Part shown: positions 36,901 to 48,764 of the stretch, in pieces
How the letters are laid out: every line of letters begins with the position of its first letter
Position numbering within the stretch: the first letter of the stretch is position 1
Origin: Salminus brasiliensis
Taxonomy: Eukaryota > Chordata > Actinopteri > Characiformes > Bryconidae
DNA length: 64,000 nt
Direction of reading: 5' to 3'
Assembly: GCF_030463535.1 (NCBI RefSeq)
Contig: NC_132879.1
Coordinates: 40,330,597-40,394,596, forward strand
Program-made: the position numbers and the translations under genes
The notes under the pieces: model-generated
The model's input: the letters and a program-made list of their open reading frames with translations, nothing else
What the model was told of the DNA's origin: nothing
Database searches by the model: none

Positions 36901-39900
36901 ACCTCATGGTTGTTGAGTGTTAGCGCAAGGTTTAAAGAGTCACTATAGAGTAATTATACGATCCAACAAGTCTAGTAAATACATGTGAATTGCTTAAGCT
37001 ATTGCTCTGTACTATCTTATACTTTTCAATTTAATTATGTTGTTAATTTTACATTAGTTACTTAATACCCCTTAACTATTAACTATTTACTTAATACCCC
37101 TTAACTATTTAATAACAGTTATTACTTATTAGCTGATTAAGTACGTACTTTTATAATCTTCGCAGAAAAGTAAGGAAATTTTAACATTAAAACCACATTA
37201 AACCACATTGACCATTTGTGACGGGCACACATGAAATTTGGCTTCCGCATTTATCCCATCCGTGCAGTGAACACACACATATACACCAGTGAAACACACA
37301 CAGTGGACAGTGAGTACACATGCCCATAGCGGTGGGCAGCCTTGGGTATTGTGTTTGATAGATTATTTCTTTGTATCACTGCTTCTTCGCAATACATCTT
37401 ATACCATCCAGAAAGCCTTTAAATTTCCCTTTCAGATGGTGCCACATTTGTAAGGAACATGCATTTGTGGGATGTGCAGTAGAACTGAGTATGTGGGTTG
37501 CGCCCATGAAAATACCAAATCCTCTTTGCCAATGCCAAGCAGCTGCCATTGACTCCTTTGATGTTTGGTGGACTGGGTGATTGAAAATTATAGAAACAAG
37601 ACATATTGCCAATTTAACAATTTATTCATTTAACAAACAGGAGCCTCAGTAGAGTGTGGAAGAACCATACACAGCCACAACAGCCTGGCACCTCCTTCTC
37701 ATGCTGGTCATCTGCCTGGTCACACACTGCTGTGGGATGGCATCCCACTCATCAACCAGCATTTTTCACAAGTCAGCCAAAGTGCTTGATTTGGTCACTC
37801 TGACACAAACAGCACGCCCAAGCTGATCCCACAATTGCTCAACAGGGTTGAGGTCAGGACTGCTGGCAGGCCTTTCCATCCTCTCCACTCCCAAATTCTG
37901 GATGTACTCTCTGATAAACCCTGTTCTGTGGGGCAGAGCATTGTCATCTCGGAGGATAGAGTTCGGTCCCAGACTGTGGAGATATGGGATTGCCATTGGT
38001 TGCAGAATTTCATCTCGATATCTCTCTGCATTGAGATTGCCTCCAAATATGACAAGCCTAGATTTTCCAGTGAGGGAGATGCTGCCCACACCAACACATT
38101 GCCTCCACCAAAAGAAGTTACACTATCGATGCAGCAATCAGCATAGCGTTCTCCACACTTTGACACTTTGAACATAACATTGCTCCACATGTTCAGGTTC
38201 CAGTGCATGTGTTGCCGACACCAGTGCAAACGGGCCTGACTGTGAAGGGCAGTTGACTATATCATCCTGCAAACCTTGACTGCAAATCTGTAAAAGACAG
38301 CCTACGGTACCTAAGTGCTGACAGGGTGAGGAAACAATCTCCTTGGGGTGTCATTTTCTTGGGACGTCCACTTTACAGCCTGTCTTTGACATCCTCCATT
38401 ATGGAACTTGGCCTTCAAGTTGGAGATGGTACTTTGCATGGCATGCCAATTCTTGGAGCAGACACCTACTGACCACTCTAGCAGGGCCCATTCTCATCAT
38501 GGGGTATCAGAAGCTCAAAACAAGTGTCAATAGCAACAGCAAAATAAGCTGTTTGGCAATGGCAGAGAAGATTTGGCAAAGATTTTATGGGTGCAACCTA
38601 CATACTCAGCTATGCTACTCATCCCATAATGCATATTCCCTACAAATGTGGCACCTTTTAAAACGGAAATTAACAGGCTTTCCAACAATATAAGATTTAT
38701 TGCCAAGAAACATTGATACAACAAATACATAATCTACCAAGCACAAATTTCCTTACTTTTTTTGTCATTGTCATGCCTGCTCCTGTTCTGTTATGTCTGC
38801 CTCTGTTTTGCCTCTATCTTGTTTCATTTATTAATAAATATCCTGCGTATACGTCCGCCTCCGTCTCCAAGCTCGACAAACTGTGACAGTCATTTATACA
38901 TAAATTATTTACTCTTTAACTGCTGCTTATTACATTGTCAATGAACCGAGCACTGTATTTACACATATAAACAAATACCAGTAAACCATAATAATTAAAA
39001 CCACTGATGTGACTCAATTTTTTTTACTATATTTTTTACTATCTAAGTTACTCAAATATGAAGTAACAGTGCTTTAACATTAGCATAAAATGGTTTGCTA
39101 CAGAGGATGTTTTTTACAAAAAATATGTAGTTTGGCCTGGCATACAACTTCAATGGATTTTGAAATTGTGCAGCCCTAGTATTTAATTTACTTTATGACA
39201 TCATGACACATTATATTGGTTACTGAATGTTACTCACTAACTCCCAAGATGCTGACCAGTTTGACCAATGCTGGAGGCGCAGGGCATGGCATGTAAAGGG
39301 GCTCTACAACATAGCGCCCAAAAGCCAGTGACACATAGGAGGCCACTGCTGGCCTATAACAGACAGACGAAACCGAATCACTCAAGTGTTCCCATGTGGC
39401 AAGAAAACACAGTAGAAACTCAGTCAAATAAGCCAAAGGATCACTGCATAGTAAGTAACTTACGTCTTAAACAAAACATGTTCACAGAAAGCATATAATG
39501 CAAAATCAGTTCAGCATAGACCTTTGCTGTCCTTAATTCAGCATACACTCATACACACACACTCCAACTGACCTTATGAAAATAAACTCAGTCCACAGTC
39601 TCAGGAAAGCAGGAAGTGGTCCAAGGGTCTCAAGTAAGTATGTGTAATGACCACCAGACTTTTTGAAGCTGGTACCCAACTCAGCATAGCATAAGGCACC
39701 TTAGCAGAGCAAAAGACACACACAGTACACATAGATAATAAAGCAAACATTTTATCTACATGACTCAAGTATATTATAACATTAGAATATACAGTCAGAT
39801 TATAATAACCACAATAGATTGCCTTGCCCTGGATGACACTAGCCATTGATGTTAGAGGGGAGCGATGACTCCATTGAGTGGTCCAGAGCAAGCAATGCTC

Positions 39901-40455
39901 CACTGTGGACCGGTTAATCTCTATAATGAACACCTTAATGCTACAATGTCTTGCTAGTGTCATCCGAGCCAAGGATGGTTATTACCACCTATTATTAGGT
40001 GGTCATAATATTTTGATATGACCATGTATATGAACAAATGGAAATTATGTCATTAGAATGTGCTGTATTTAATAAAGTTGTTGATATATTAATTAGAAGA
40101 ACACAGCTAGCAGAACACAGGTTTGGTTGCTAAATTCTTTATACACTCCAACCACATAAACCAGTGTATTGTTATAGCCAATAAAATGCCTCACACTGCC
40201 TAAAACTTTTTAAAAATTGTATATACCAAAGGTGGAGAGGACTCCACAGAGTGCCCACACCAACAGGGAGAGCCCCACGCTGCCTGAGTTCATCAGAACC
40301 CCTTTAGGAGCGATAAAGATGCCGCTGCCAACCACTGTGCCTATGATGAATGAAACAGCAGGCAGTAGACTGATCCTCCGCCTGAGGTGAACGCCATCAT
40401 CTTTCCCTTCTTCCTTCACTCTTTCCACAGTTGTCACTCTTTTAGTTTCCCCCAT
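29993..40455 (-). CDS. slc7a11-like: xCT-type cystine/glutamate exchanger light chain
   Basis: This LAT-family light chain would exchange cystine for glutamate at the plasma membrane in a disulfide-linked pair with SLC3A2. Twelve exons on the minus strand are 40455-40227, 39699-39573, 39353-39238, 35975-35850, 34262-34163, 32526-32482, 32390-32267, 32171-32068, 31052-30956, 30851-30702, 30457-30280 and 30057-29993. They give 486 aa; human xCT has 501. Exon 1 carries [16 protein letters not shown], the TM1 substrate-binding G-S-G motif. Exon 2 has [20 protein letters not shown]. The xCT-critical Arg (I-R-P before [13 protein letters not shown]) and the TM5 Lys ([15 protein letters not shown]) are present, as is the Cys in [11 protein letters not shown] that bridges to the heavy chain. 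These residues favour xCT over SLC7A9/10, but a fish-specific paralogue is possible. Introns 3 and 4 are long and full of transposons. Confidence 0.88.
30893..30922. repeat. (TAA)n microsatellite
   Basis: A short TAA trinucleotide run lies in the intron between exons 31052-30956 and 30851-30702 of the transporter gene. Confidence 0.9.
31080..32035. mobile_element. DNA-transposon-like interspersed repeat in transporter intron
   Basis: Most of the intron between exons 32171-32068 and 31052-30956 reads like a dispersed fish DNA-transposon family, with a GTGCCATGCAAAGGTTTTGG-type left end. No intact ORF is present. Limits are approximate and the superfamily is not assigned. Confidence 0.55.
33028..33205. 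mobile_element. MITE-like repeat fragment
   Basis: The segment starts TTAGAGGTGGCAGAAG and holds repeated AAGTACAAAAGTA-like motifs typical of an abundant fish non-autonomous DNA element. It lies in the intron between exons 34262-34163 and 32526-32482. I see nothing else recognisable in 33205-34160. Confidence 0.45.
34420..34960 (+). mobile_element. LINE reverse-transcriptase fragment (L1-like)
   Basis: The plus strand encodes [18 protein letters not shown], matching the conserved RT segment G-C-P-L-S-P-L-L-F. After it come stop-riddled pieces. The strand and the RT motif are clear; the clade is a guess. It lies in the 1.6-kb intron between exons 35975-35850 and 34262-34163. Confidence 0.5.
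37381..38712 (-). mobile_element. Tc1/mariner element with ~165-bp terminal inverted repeats
   Basis: The left arm (about 37381-37544) and right arm (about 38547-38710) are inverted copies of each other at roughly 80 percent by eye. Between them, the minus strand encodes a decayed Tc1-family transposase C-terminal half: [14 protein letters not shown] carries the second catalytic Asp, and [16 protein letters not shown] the third acidic residue. The N-terminal part (about 38250-38540) is scrambled. Stops and frame changes make it inactive. It sits in the long intron between exons 39353-39238 and 35975-35850 of the transporter gene. Confidence 0.85.
39795..40020. mobile_element. Tc1-like fragment in transporter intron 1
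   Basis: The segment ends with a GGTGGTCATAATATTTTGAT tail typical of a fish Tc1 family terminus and contains matching transposon interior sequence. It has no open transposase frame. Confidence 0.5.
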
Positions 40456-41305
40456 AGTCCAGATGTTACGTACTAATCTTCAAAGCATGCAGAAACACTT
40501 AATAATGATCTAGAAAAACAGCTTGAGGTTAACATTTTTACATAAAGTGCAAATAAAAAAAGAAGAAGCAAACTTCTTTACAGTGCAGTATGTACATTAG
40601 TCACTACATTAGGTTACAAATTTCACTGCATGAATACTCACCAGTTCACTACTACTGGAGGCTGTGCTCTCTCACATGGTTGTGTCGACAGTGTTCTGAA
40701 CACTGTGTATTTTTCTCCTGACTGGCTCAGTTTTTCTAAGCACAGTAACCATGGTAACTCAGGCACCCAGCTCAGAGTTCAGGCAAGGAACAAAGCAAGC
40801 AGTCTTTCCCAAGTCCATTATCATGAGTAATTAAAGCAGGTTACAAGGTCGAAGTCCACACTGCACTGCTCAGTGTATGTGTGTATGTGTGTGTGTGTGT
40901 GTGTGTAGACCCTGTTTGAATTTGTGCACAGCATGACACAGGAATTCGGCCCCTAAACCCCCAACTTTAACCCTGCACCATTCTTAAAACAGCTGCAAAG
41001 CTGATGTTCTCTCTCTACATCAGGAAAGCACCCCTGTAAACACTATAGGCTGCTCTGTCCTGGCTGCCTGTTGCATTCCATCAGTGAGGACTCCTGGAAG
41101 TCTAATTCCCACTGTGATCAAAGGCCCAGAATCCAATGGAGTGTTCTCCATTGCTTCCCATGTGTAGGCAATATCAAAGTAAACTCCTTACGTGAAAAAA
41201 GAGATCAAGTTAACTTCAAAATTGCATGCAAAACATTGCAAGTGAACACAAAATGTGGCATAAAATAAACATACATATACAGTATAGTCACAATTACAAA
41301 GAGGT
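40456..41305. other. Upstream region of the slc7a11-like gene
   Basis: The interval should contain the promoter and any 5' non-coding exon. A (GT)n tract lies at about 40876-40906. No motif is clear enough to name and no other gene is seen. Confidence 0.6.
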
Positions 41306-41309
41306 AATC

Positions 41310-41640
41310 TTTACATACAGTCTTGTGAAAAAATAGGACACCCCAAGAAAATAATTTTGTAAATGTAATTTAAAAAAAGTTAAGATGTCCCCACATTTAT
41401 TACTACTTACAATTCCCATTGTTAGAATCAGGTGCAACACATCAGCTGCAGATAATTAGAACATTGTTAGAGAGGATTTTGTAGAATCAAAATAAACCGT
41501 AAACCTCAGACATTACACGTTTGGTTTGGGATGAGTGGTATCGCCCTGGTGAAATCCAAAGAGCTCTCTGAGGCCTTCAGAAAGAATGTTTTAGATGTTT
41601 ATTAGTCTGAAAAGGTGAAGGATAAAATGCTTAAGCTCCA
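41310..41640 (+). mobile_element. 5' fragment of a Tc1-like element related to the outer element at 3.5-5.5 kb
   Basis: It starts with ACAGTCTTGTGAAAAAATAG and an inner GTTAAGATGTCCCCACATTT repeat, similar to the arms at 3588-3645 and 5399-5455. A short transposase N-terminus follows on the plus strand (ALVKSKELSEAFRKNVLDVY, then a stop). The rest of the element is missing. Confidence 0.65.
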
Positions 41641-43080
41641 TAGGGAGACAAGGCTGAAATATTTTGGGAGTTCGGACACAAGCATACCTTAGAGTTCCCC
41701 TGTAAAAACTGCAGGCATGAAAAAGCATGTTTTTCACACTCATTTGTCCTAGCATGCGTGGGATAATAAATGTGCCGCCTTGAAAGACAAATTCTTTAAA
41801 TCCACCCAATCCAGTGGTTCAAAAGCAGCAGCTGACATAGCCTCAAGCACCAAAGGCAGATCCCAAGACAGAGACTGTGGAAAATGCGTTTATCAATCAA
41901 GTCTTGGTGGGAAGACAGTACAACCCCCAAAGAACACTGAAATGGAAGTTCAGGTTTAGCCGAGCCACACTTTTTAAAAACCTGCCACTTGTATCCATAA
42001 ATGAACCTAATAGGCAGATCCCTGGCACTCTGAATGGTTTTAATAACACTGGGTGGCAATCCTGTTGTGCTTAAAGTAAACCACTCAGGGCCCAAGCCCA
42101 TGGAGCCAGATGTAGCTGGATGTGGATTAAATATCAAAGATCCCCTGTTGCTCTGCCCCTGTTGTCTGTCAATATATGACACTCTCAAGAACGGGGCAGC
42201 TCTTCAAATAAGGGAGTAAATGTTTCAGTGTTAGGTAAACAGTCAACATCTCCAAACAATTTAAGTGAAGGGTTATACATACCTGTATACCAACTGTGCA
42301 ACTCTTTGGTACCACATACCCTAAGCCATGCAATGAGTAGCAGGATAACAGGAATCAGTGAGAGTGGACATATTAAATACTTCCAAAAAGTGTAATTACA
42401 ACACAAAAGTAACAAAATGTATACTCGACCACTCCATCACAGTATCTTAAAGAAGCATTCATCCAATTGGGTGCCTATTTGTTTCATTGTAGCCTACATT
42501 GTCTTTAGGCTACAATTAATATCCTAATAATGAACTCAGAATGCTGTCTACTGACTCACTTTTCATGTTGGTCAGTGGTGGCTTTGGAAATATGCCTAGA
42601 ATTATGGATTGTCTTATAAAGAGGCACAAAGCTGCACAGGCATAACATAGGCAATAGACAAAATGATATCATTTTAAAAAGTGTGATTTTCTTTCATTTC
42701 TGTACAATGACCACCTACATAAAAATTGCATTTTTCCAAACATTTTTCCAGGCCCAAAAAGTAGCTTAGCCTTGGCCTAGCCTACTACTCACCCCACAAA
42801 CAGTAATAGTCAGTAATAAAAAAATGTGAAAGTTGCCTCTGACTTATTGTTTTTGTTGGTGAATGTTGGTTTTAAAGTGCTCTCACATTTAAGACTATTT
42901 AGTTCAGGATGGAAGATATAAAAGTACAAACCCAGGCTTATTTTCTAATCCAGTCAGTGTACACGTCTTAGCCTTTTTTATTGACATTTGCTCATTTGAT
43001 CAGATTTACCAAAGGGTTTTGCTGCTTTAGCCTACTCTTTATATAGCCTAAGTGTTCTGAAAATAGTCCAGTTTACCGCA
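41641..43080. other. Unassigned, probably repeat-derived interval
   Basis: Several overlapping ORFs of 60-130 codons occur at 41796-42415 on both strands, with no recognised domain. The texture of 41780-42200 suggests an old transposon, but I cannot name one. The remainder is AT-rich. Confidence 0.4.
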
Positions 43081-43084
43081 GGTT

Positions 43085-43320
43085 CTATTTCATGTTTCTG
43101 TCCACTGTGAATGCCACTGCCAGAACCGCCGTCGCCACCACCACCACTGTCATCAGCCACAGGAGCAAACATGTAGTATTTCTGGCATATTTGGCAGTGT
43201 TTGCTTGAAGCTTGGCCGCTGATCTACTGGTTTTATATATATTTTGTTTTATAAATATAAGTGTCAGGATTGTCGACCCAAATAGCAAGTTGGCCCACCA
43301 GGAAATTGCCCGGTATGCCA
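43085..43320 (-). CDS. Possible CD225/dispanin-like exon (uncertain)
   Basis: A minus-strand frame opening after a stop near 43335 and ending TAA at 43085 reads WWANLLFGSTILTLIFIK, a short basic loop (TSRSAAKLQANTAKYARNTT), then a membrane segment CLLLWLMTVVVVATAVLAVA and a brief tail. Two hydrophobic segments joined by a loop with A-x4-A and a late Cys fit the CD225 fold of IFITM and related dispanins. No matching first exon is certain, although an ORF at 43731-43540 ends at a GT donor. It might be a small real gene, a pseudogene or chance. Confidence 0.3.
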
Positions 43321-43744
43321 GATGGCAAGTCTATATTAGTGGGAATTCAGAGATGTTAGTTAGACAAGTCTCAAATCGGCATGAGCGCTCTCTCAGGCAA
43401 TCCTGGATGCCTGATCAAGATGCTGTACTTCTTTGTAATAAACCTTTTTTGTCAGTGGACATTTATTCAACAATCATCGCTGCAGAAATAAACACACATA
43501 AAAAAGGTCATAAAAAAGGCCCTTCTCCAATACCGGAAATTACCAAGAGTAGAATCCGGCCTCGCTTTGTTTGGGTGGAACTACCTTTATAGCTCTCTTC
43601 TTTAATAGCGAGATTTTCTCCTGGAGATTTTCACCTGATTCGTGTGGCCCGGGAATGAACAATGCCCCTGAACCGTGGCGGTTTCTGGTAAACTGCAGCC
43701 TGTAACTGCTTCGCACGTCGATGAGACACATGCGGCAGCTCTCA

Positions 43745-43925
43745 TATCAAAGCAATTTTATTTTGGACTGGAGTTGTCACAAAGCAGCTTTACACCATCA
43801 GTAATTAGTAAAAAGACAAGAAATCAATAACATAAGAAGACATGAAAACCCCAGTGAATAAGACCCCCAGTGAAAAAGCCAAAGGCGACAGTGGCAAGGA
43901 AAAACTCAAAGCTGTACTCAAAGTG
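43745..43925. repeat. Fragment of a dispersed fish repeat
   Basis: The stretch contains CAAAGCAGCTTTACACC and, later, GGCGACAGTGGCAAGGAAAA, both hallmarks of a common fish repeat. Both ends are degraded. Confidence 0.5.
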
Positions 43926-45120
43926 TACTGCTCAGGTGTGCAACATTTTCTCAATCACTATATGATAATCATGATAATCATCACCTGAAAGTACCCTTTC
44001 AGATCATTGCCTTCTACACCTGTTGGTGAGTTGACCAAGGCAAGACAGGAGCTATCTTTCTCATTATGTTGCAACAAACCTGAATGTTACAAAATGTTAC
44101 ATTACATTTTTTGTTTGAATGTGTGCTTGCTTATTTAATAACCAGAAAATGTTGCCATTCTTCATTGCTTCTAAATAAATTCCATACATTTAAAGTTCAC
44201 CTCTGTAATGCATCCTGATGTTCATTTGTTCTATGCTTCCTATGCAATTTTTTCCCCTAAATTAGTATTACTATGCACGTTTACACCAACCTTACCTCAC
44301 CAACATCTCAGCCTTACCTTGGATTGTAATTGCAGGATTTTCCCTACACTTTAGGATGGGAACACCATTTTCCATACACCCCCCCAATTTTCTGTTCACC
44401 CCATACTTCACTAAGTGACATTCTATTGGTCGCACATAACTCTACATACTTCTAGGCTTGCCTTTTTAAACTTAATTAATTTAATAAAGGTATAAGGGGT
44501 TAGCGGTATGGTTAAAATATTTTATCAAGATATTTAAAGACATTTTTACGATATACCATGTGACAAAATGCATCAGTAGCGGCAGATTCTTAGAAACTGC
44601 TATTCCAATACTCTCCTATACTGAGTAGTGATTTTTATTCAAAATGTGCTGCACTTCATCCAATTAAACCAGACTAATTACACTCTCTCTAATGTGTCTA
44701 AATGTGCAGTTGATCAGTGTCCTTTAAGCACAATATCTTCAATATGCATAGAAAAGGTACTTTCTAAATGCTCTTTGTCTGATTAATTGTTGTACTTTTT
44801 ATGTTCGCCATGGCACTTCTCTCCTTTTCCTACCCATCACTTTTTCAACCGCCATATTGACAGAATTATATAGAATGTTCTGTAACTTTCCAAATCTTCT
44901 ATGCCACCCTCCTGGTTAGGATTCTTAACTCTATCCACACATAAATAATTAAATAGGTCCCAGTTTGTAAGTCCCATCTGTGAATACTTCCCATTTCCTT
45001 GGATACAACCACACTCTATCCTGCATCATATAGGATAATGATCACTGTCTGGTGTCATTTAAAAAAAAAAATCACCACAACAAACAAGTTTGTGATTTAC
45101 TTGGCCACCTTACTTGTTAC
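43926..45120. other. Gene-free AT-rich interval
   Basis: No coding exon, RNA gene or recognisable transposon was found. Confidence 0.6.
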
Positions 45121-45124
45121 TTAC

Positions 45125-45370
45125 TTAACCTTTCACACAGGTTATAGAACTGGACTGAATCAATGCAAGAAATGACATTGTGGGTTTCCATCTTACTTTA
45201 GTTAACTGGAAGACATCATTTATCTTCATTAACATTTGGTTGGGTAGGAGAGGGCTATTCTTGAGCTTACAACCATTCATTAATCTTTTCAGGAGAATAG
45301 TGTGGTCTGTTGTATCAGGAGCTGCACTGAGGTCGAGTACCACCAACAGAGATATGCAACCTTAAACGGC
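45125..45370 (-). mobile_element. LINE reverse-transcriptase fragment
   Basis: The minus strand reads VVLDLSAAPDTTDHTILLKR, the conserved RT segment preceding the catalytic centre (usual form D-L-S-A-A-F-D-T-V-D-H). It is a short relic with no upstream or downstream ORF. Confidence 0.7.
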
Positions 45371-46595
45371 TAAAAGATCATTTGTTGTCTTTTTGAACTT
45401 TTAAAATGTTATACTGCTATATTGTAAGAAGGGAGGGTCACTCTTAGGAATTAAGTTATGGACAGCCTTGGCTGGAAAAGACGGTCTGCAGGACCTTTCC
45501 ATTTACATGGAGTCATGGCTGTCAGCCAATAACAGTATTATGCATCATGTCATGTGACATTGTGGTCGTATTAACAGACACTCTGTACAAAGTTCTTTGC
45601 AGTTTTTAAGGATGTCTGATGGCCAATGTCTGGTGGCCAATGTGATTGAATAAGTTGTTATCCAGCCAACGAATGTTAGGCGAGCTGGAATTGGTAACAC
45701 TTGGCCAGCCATCTTGGCAATTTTATTGTCTTGTCTGAAGTTATAAACAACTGAAATATTGTTGTTCGAAATATGCAATCAGACAGCTTGTAAGTGCACT
45801 TGGACACTTGGACTGTATTTTCTGTATTTTTAACTTTATAGAGCTGCTGCTGCTACTCTGAGAAGAGAGTCTAATTTGTTTTGTTATCAACATCTGCTGG
45901 CAAAATACTAATGACTCATGTTTCACTCTAGTCCAAATGATGTGTCCTACGAAATATTTAGGCTTCACAATTCTGCTTTTAATAACATATTTAGTTAGAA
46001 ATATACACATCACACAAAACCTACATTTCAGACTTATATCGGAAACAATTGCCATTGTCAATGTAAAAAGCTAAGCAAAATTTACCTTTGAAAAAGTCAT
46101 GCCTGCTCTCTATACAGAAACAGCAGCCGCGCAAAAGATCCTCCAGTACTGGATCCTCCTGTACTTCATAGTGACACCTTGCGCTGAGATCCAAAGGGCT
46201 TTAAAAAAAAAAAAAAAAAAAAAAAAAGACAAAATATTGCTACCTTGGCATCAATGTGTAAATACAACAACTGAGTTGAGGCCTGCAAATAAAATACACA
46301 ATACATTACTTCCCACTTAATAATTTTAGTGTTACTGTATTTTCTTCTGAATAAGTATGTTAATTAGCTAAAATGAACATGCCTGCTTGTAGCTAGGCAG
46401 CTAATGATACTTAGCTTGCTACCCAGATTAATTACATCACTCTGAATCACCTGAAATATTCACCCATCAGACGGACCTCCTGTCCTCCTGTCCTCCTGAC
46501 TACATAGAGGACACTTACTCTGTTGCCTTTGTAAATAGTGTTTATATAGTGTGATTCTCCATCATTTTCCATTAACTCAAAATCAAACTCATAAA
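45371..46595. other. Gene-free interval with a poly(A) run
   Basis: A run of about 25 A residues at 46203-46227 may be the tail of an old retroposon on the plus strand. Nothing else is recognised. Confidence 0.5.
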
Positions 46596-46599
46596 GAGG

Positions 46600-47087
46600 G
46601 CCGGCTCTGTCCTGGGGTGCTTCTTAGACCCAGTGCAGGTGGTGGGAGACAGGAGGATGACAACCAAGCTGGCATCCATGCTGGAGAACAGCTCCCACCC
46701 CATGCATGAGACTCTGGCAGCACTGGGCAGCTCCTTTAGTGACAGGCTGCTTCACCCCAAGTGTGTGAAGGAGCGGTATCGCAGGTCCTTCCTTCCTGCT
46801 GCCGTCAGACTACACAACCAGCACTGCTCCCAGCGGACCACATACACACACACTTAACTACACACACATGTTCATGTTCAGGGAATACTATGTGCAATAT
46901 CCCACCCCCATGTGCAATTAAGAGTCTTTTACTGTAAATAATATTGTTTATTGCTTTTTTAATTCTTATCTATATTGTGTGTATATAGTGTAAATTATTT
47001 ATTTATCTAAATTTTTGTAACTGAGTGTCCTGCTATCCCTTTCTGCTGTTACACTGTGAATTTCCCCACTGCGGGACTAATAAAGGA

Positions 47088-47118
<31 letters not shown>

Positions 47119-47127
47119 TATCTTATT
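46600..47127 (+). mobile_element. LINE 3' end with (TTATC)n tail
   Basis: The plus strand encodes the C-terminal end of a LINE ORF2 (RYRRSFLPAAVRLHNQH), followed by a T-rich 3'UTR and a tail of six or more TTATC units at about 47090-47127. The motif and tail fit the L2/CR1-related LINEs of fishes. The 5' part is absent, as expected for 5'-truncated copies. Confidence 0.75.
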
Positions 47128-47404
47128 ATTCTCCATCGTGGTTTTGTACAGTGCTGCTGTTACCATGGCAATCACAAGCAGCACTGTACATGGCAGGTTT
47201 ATTTCTGCCACAGGGAATTCACATAAATAAAACATGACAATTTTATTCCATTTATGTTTTAGTTTATGATCAGTTTGGGACTGATCTTCATTTAGTTACA
47301 GTAAGTTGCACCCACTGCTGGCACAGGTGTGCAAATGCACACACACATTGTGAAGTTCATGTAGAGAAGTAATATGACTCCCAGATAAACATGAACCTAT
47401 TGGA

Positions 47405-47755
47405 CCCATGCCTAATGTAAAGCCCCCCAGCATTGAGCTGTGGAGCAGTTGAACTGTGTTCTCTGGAATGATGGTAGTCTATCCAATACTTTTGAGGTTT
47501 TGAGTTGGAAGTTGTCATCCAACATCCTGACATCACTTACGTTTTTGTCACGCAATCATATTCTCAAAGCCAGGACAGCAAAGTTAGAAACAGAATTTCT
47601 TCTGTTTTTAGAAATAATTTGCTATCTAAAGTGCTATCTTCTGCTAGCAGGAGAATGTTATCTTTTAATGCCCTTGATTTTGGAAGACATAATGAATGAG
47701 CAGGTGCCCCAATATTTGTATCCATATAGAGTCTACATTCTAAAGTGCAATTACT
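47405..47755. mobile_element. Degraded MITE, same family as 62641-62992
   Basis: Interior landmarks (GAGCTGTGGAGCAGTTGAAC, later CCTTGATTTTGGAAGA) and the end ATCCATATAGAGT match the copy inside the filament gene. Terminal repeats are eroded. The ORFs here are incidental. Confidence 0.6.
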
Positions 47756-48690
47756 AGCTTAATATAACATATAGCAAAGAATATATGAAAATATTTTAAA
47801 AATGTAAGCATAAAAGCACATTCATTATGTTAGTTTTTACTTTGTGTTACATTTGGAAAATAAAAAGGAATTTGGTCTAAAATGTGCAGAATGTATTTCC
47901 TGCAAAGGGTTTGTTCCAGACTTGTTGAGAAATGTTTGGCCATCCATGGGTTTAAAAATTAAAATTAAACATTTTATTGTTTTGCTGAATGTGAATAATT
48001 GAATACATCCTCTAGAGCAAATAAGCTTAAACATAGTGCTAAATATTTGACCGATTTTAACACACACATTCTGTTCATTTTCTGTCAAATAAATAACTTC
48101 TGCTTCAGAGTGAGCAGAAGTGCATCTCTGTAGAGTCTTAATTGTACATTGTAATTATTATGTCTATTTGAGATTATTTACCTCTGTTTTCATGCCCTTC
48201 GCCCATGAATTAACGACATCAGGCTTTTAGGCGCTGAACTGTGGGCAAAACCCACCTAAAGAAGCACTTTGTGAATAACGAGTATATCGGGTTACTCGTT
48301 ATTCTGCGAGCACATTCACAATGTACTTACATTACGGAGGGTTTGGGAAACGTTTGTTAATTTTAACCAATGTTCTTGGTTAAGAATTAGTTAACGTACG
48401 TATATTATTTAGTGTGACGAAGCCTGTGGAAAGCTCAGCCCAGATCCTCAGCCAGTGGTTCAGAAGAAACCATAGTTGCTGAGTCGTAGCGCAAGGTTTG
48501 AAGAACCTTAACAGCAAATGAAAAACATCATGGGTGCCAAAAAGTTTGTATACAACCTGTTTTTGAATAGTATATGTATACAAACTGTAATTAAAATGGT
48601 CAAACTGCCTGTTTTGAACCACTCGGAAGCGAGGCTTGCTGTTCAGTGCCTCCTGACGCCTGATGTTCGTGAACATACCCCACAACACGG
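47756..48690. other. Upstream region of pgm3, no exon recognised
   Basis: No coding exon is seen. An ORF on the minus strand at 48688-48380 has no recognisable domain. The right end, near 48600-48700, becomes more CpG-rich and may be the pgm3 promoter. Confidence 0.45.
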
Positions 48691-48764
48691 AGCTAGCTAG
48701 CTACGTGCTGCGGCCACATCACCAGCAGGAAGTGTTCAGACTGAATCTGTTCAACAGCTGAGTA
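48691..48764 (+). other. pgm3: Putative non-coding first exon of pgm3
   Basis: A CpG-containing stretch ends at a strong donor, GCTGA|GTAAGTGAG, near 48764. The first recognised coding exon of pgm3 (51156) begins at an acceptor two bases before its ATG, so a 5'UTR exon must lie upstream. This is the best candidate by eye. Confidence 0.35.

Noticed and set aside
29993-40455. Transporter as SLC7A9 or SLC7A10
   Set aside because: The I-R-P before TM4, the TM5 Lys and the G-R-Y-x-x-E-P segment fit xCT better than those paralogues.
41796-42415. Overlapping ORFs up to 130 codons
   Set aside because: No recognisable protein family and similar openness on both strands. Likely transposon debris.
48380-48688. 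102-codon minus-strand ORF near the pgm3 5' end
   Set aside because: No recognised domain. It covers the presumed promoter region and resembles no neighbour of PGM3 known to me.
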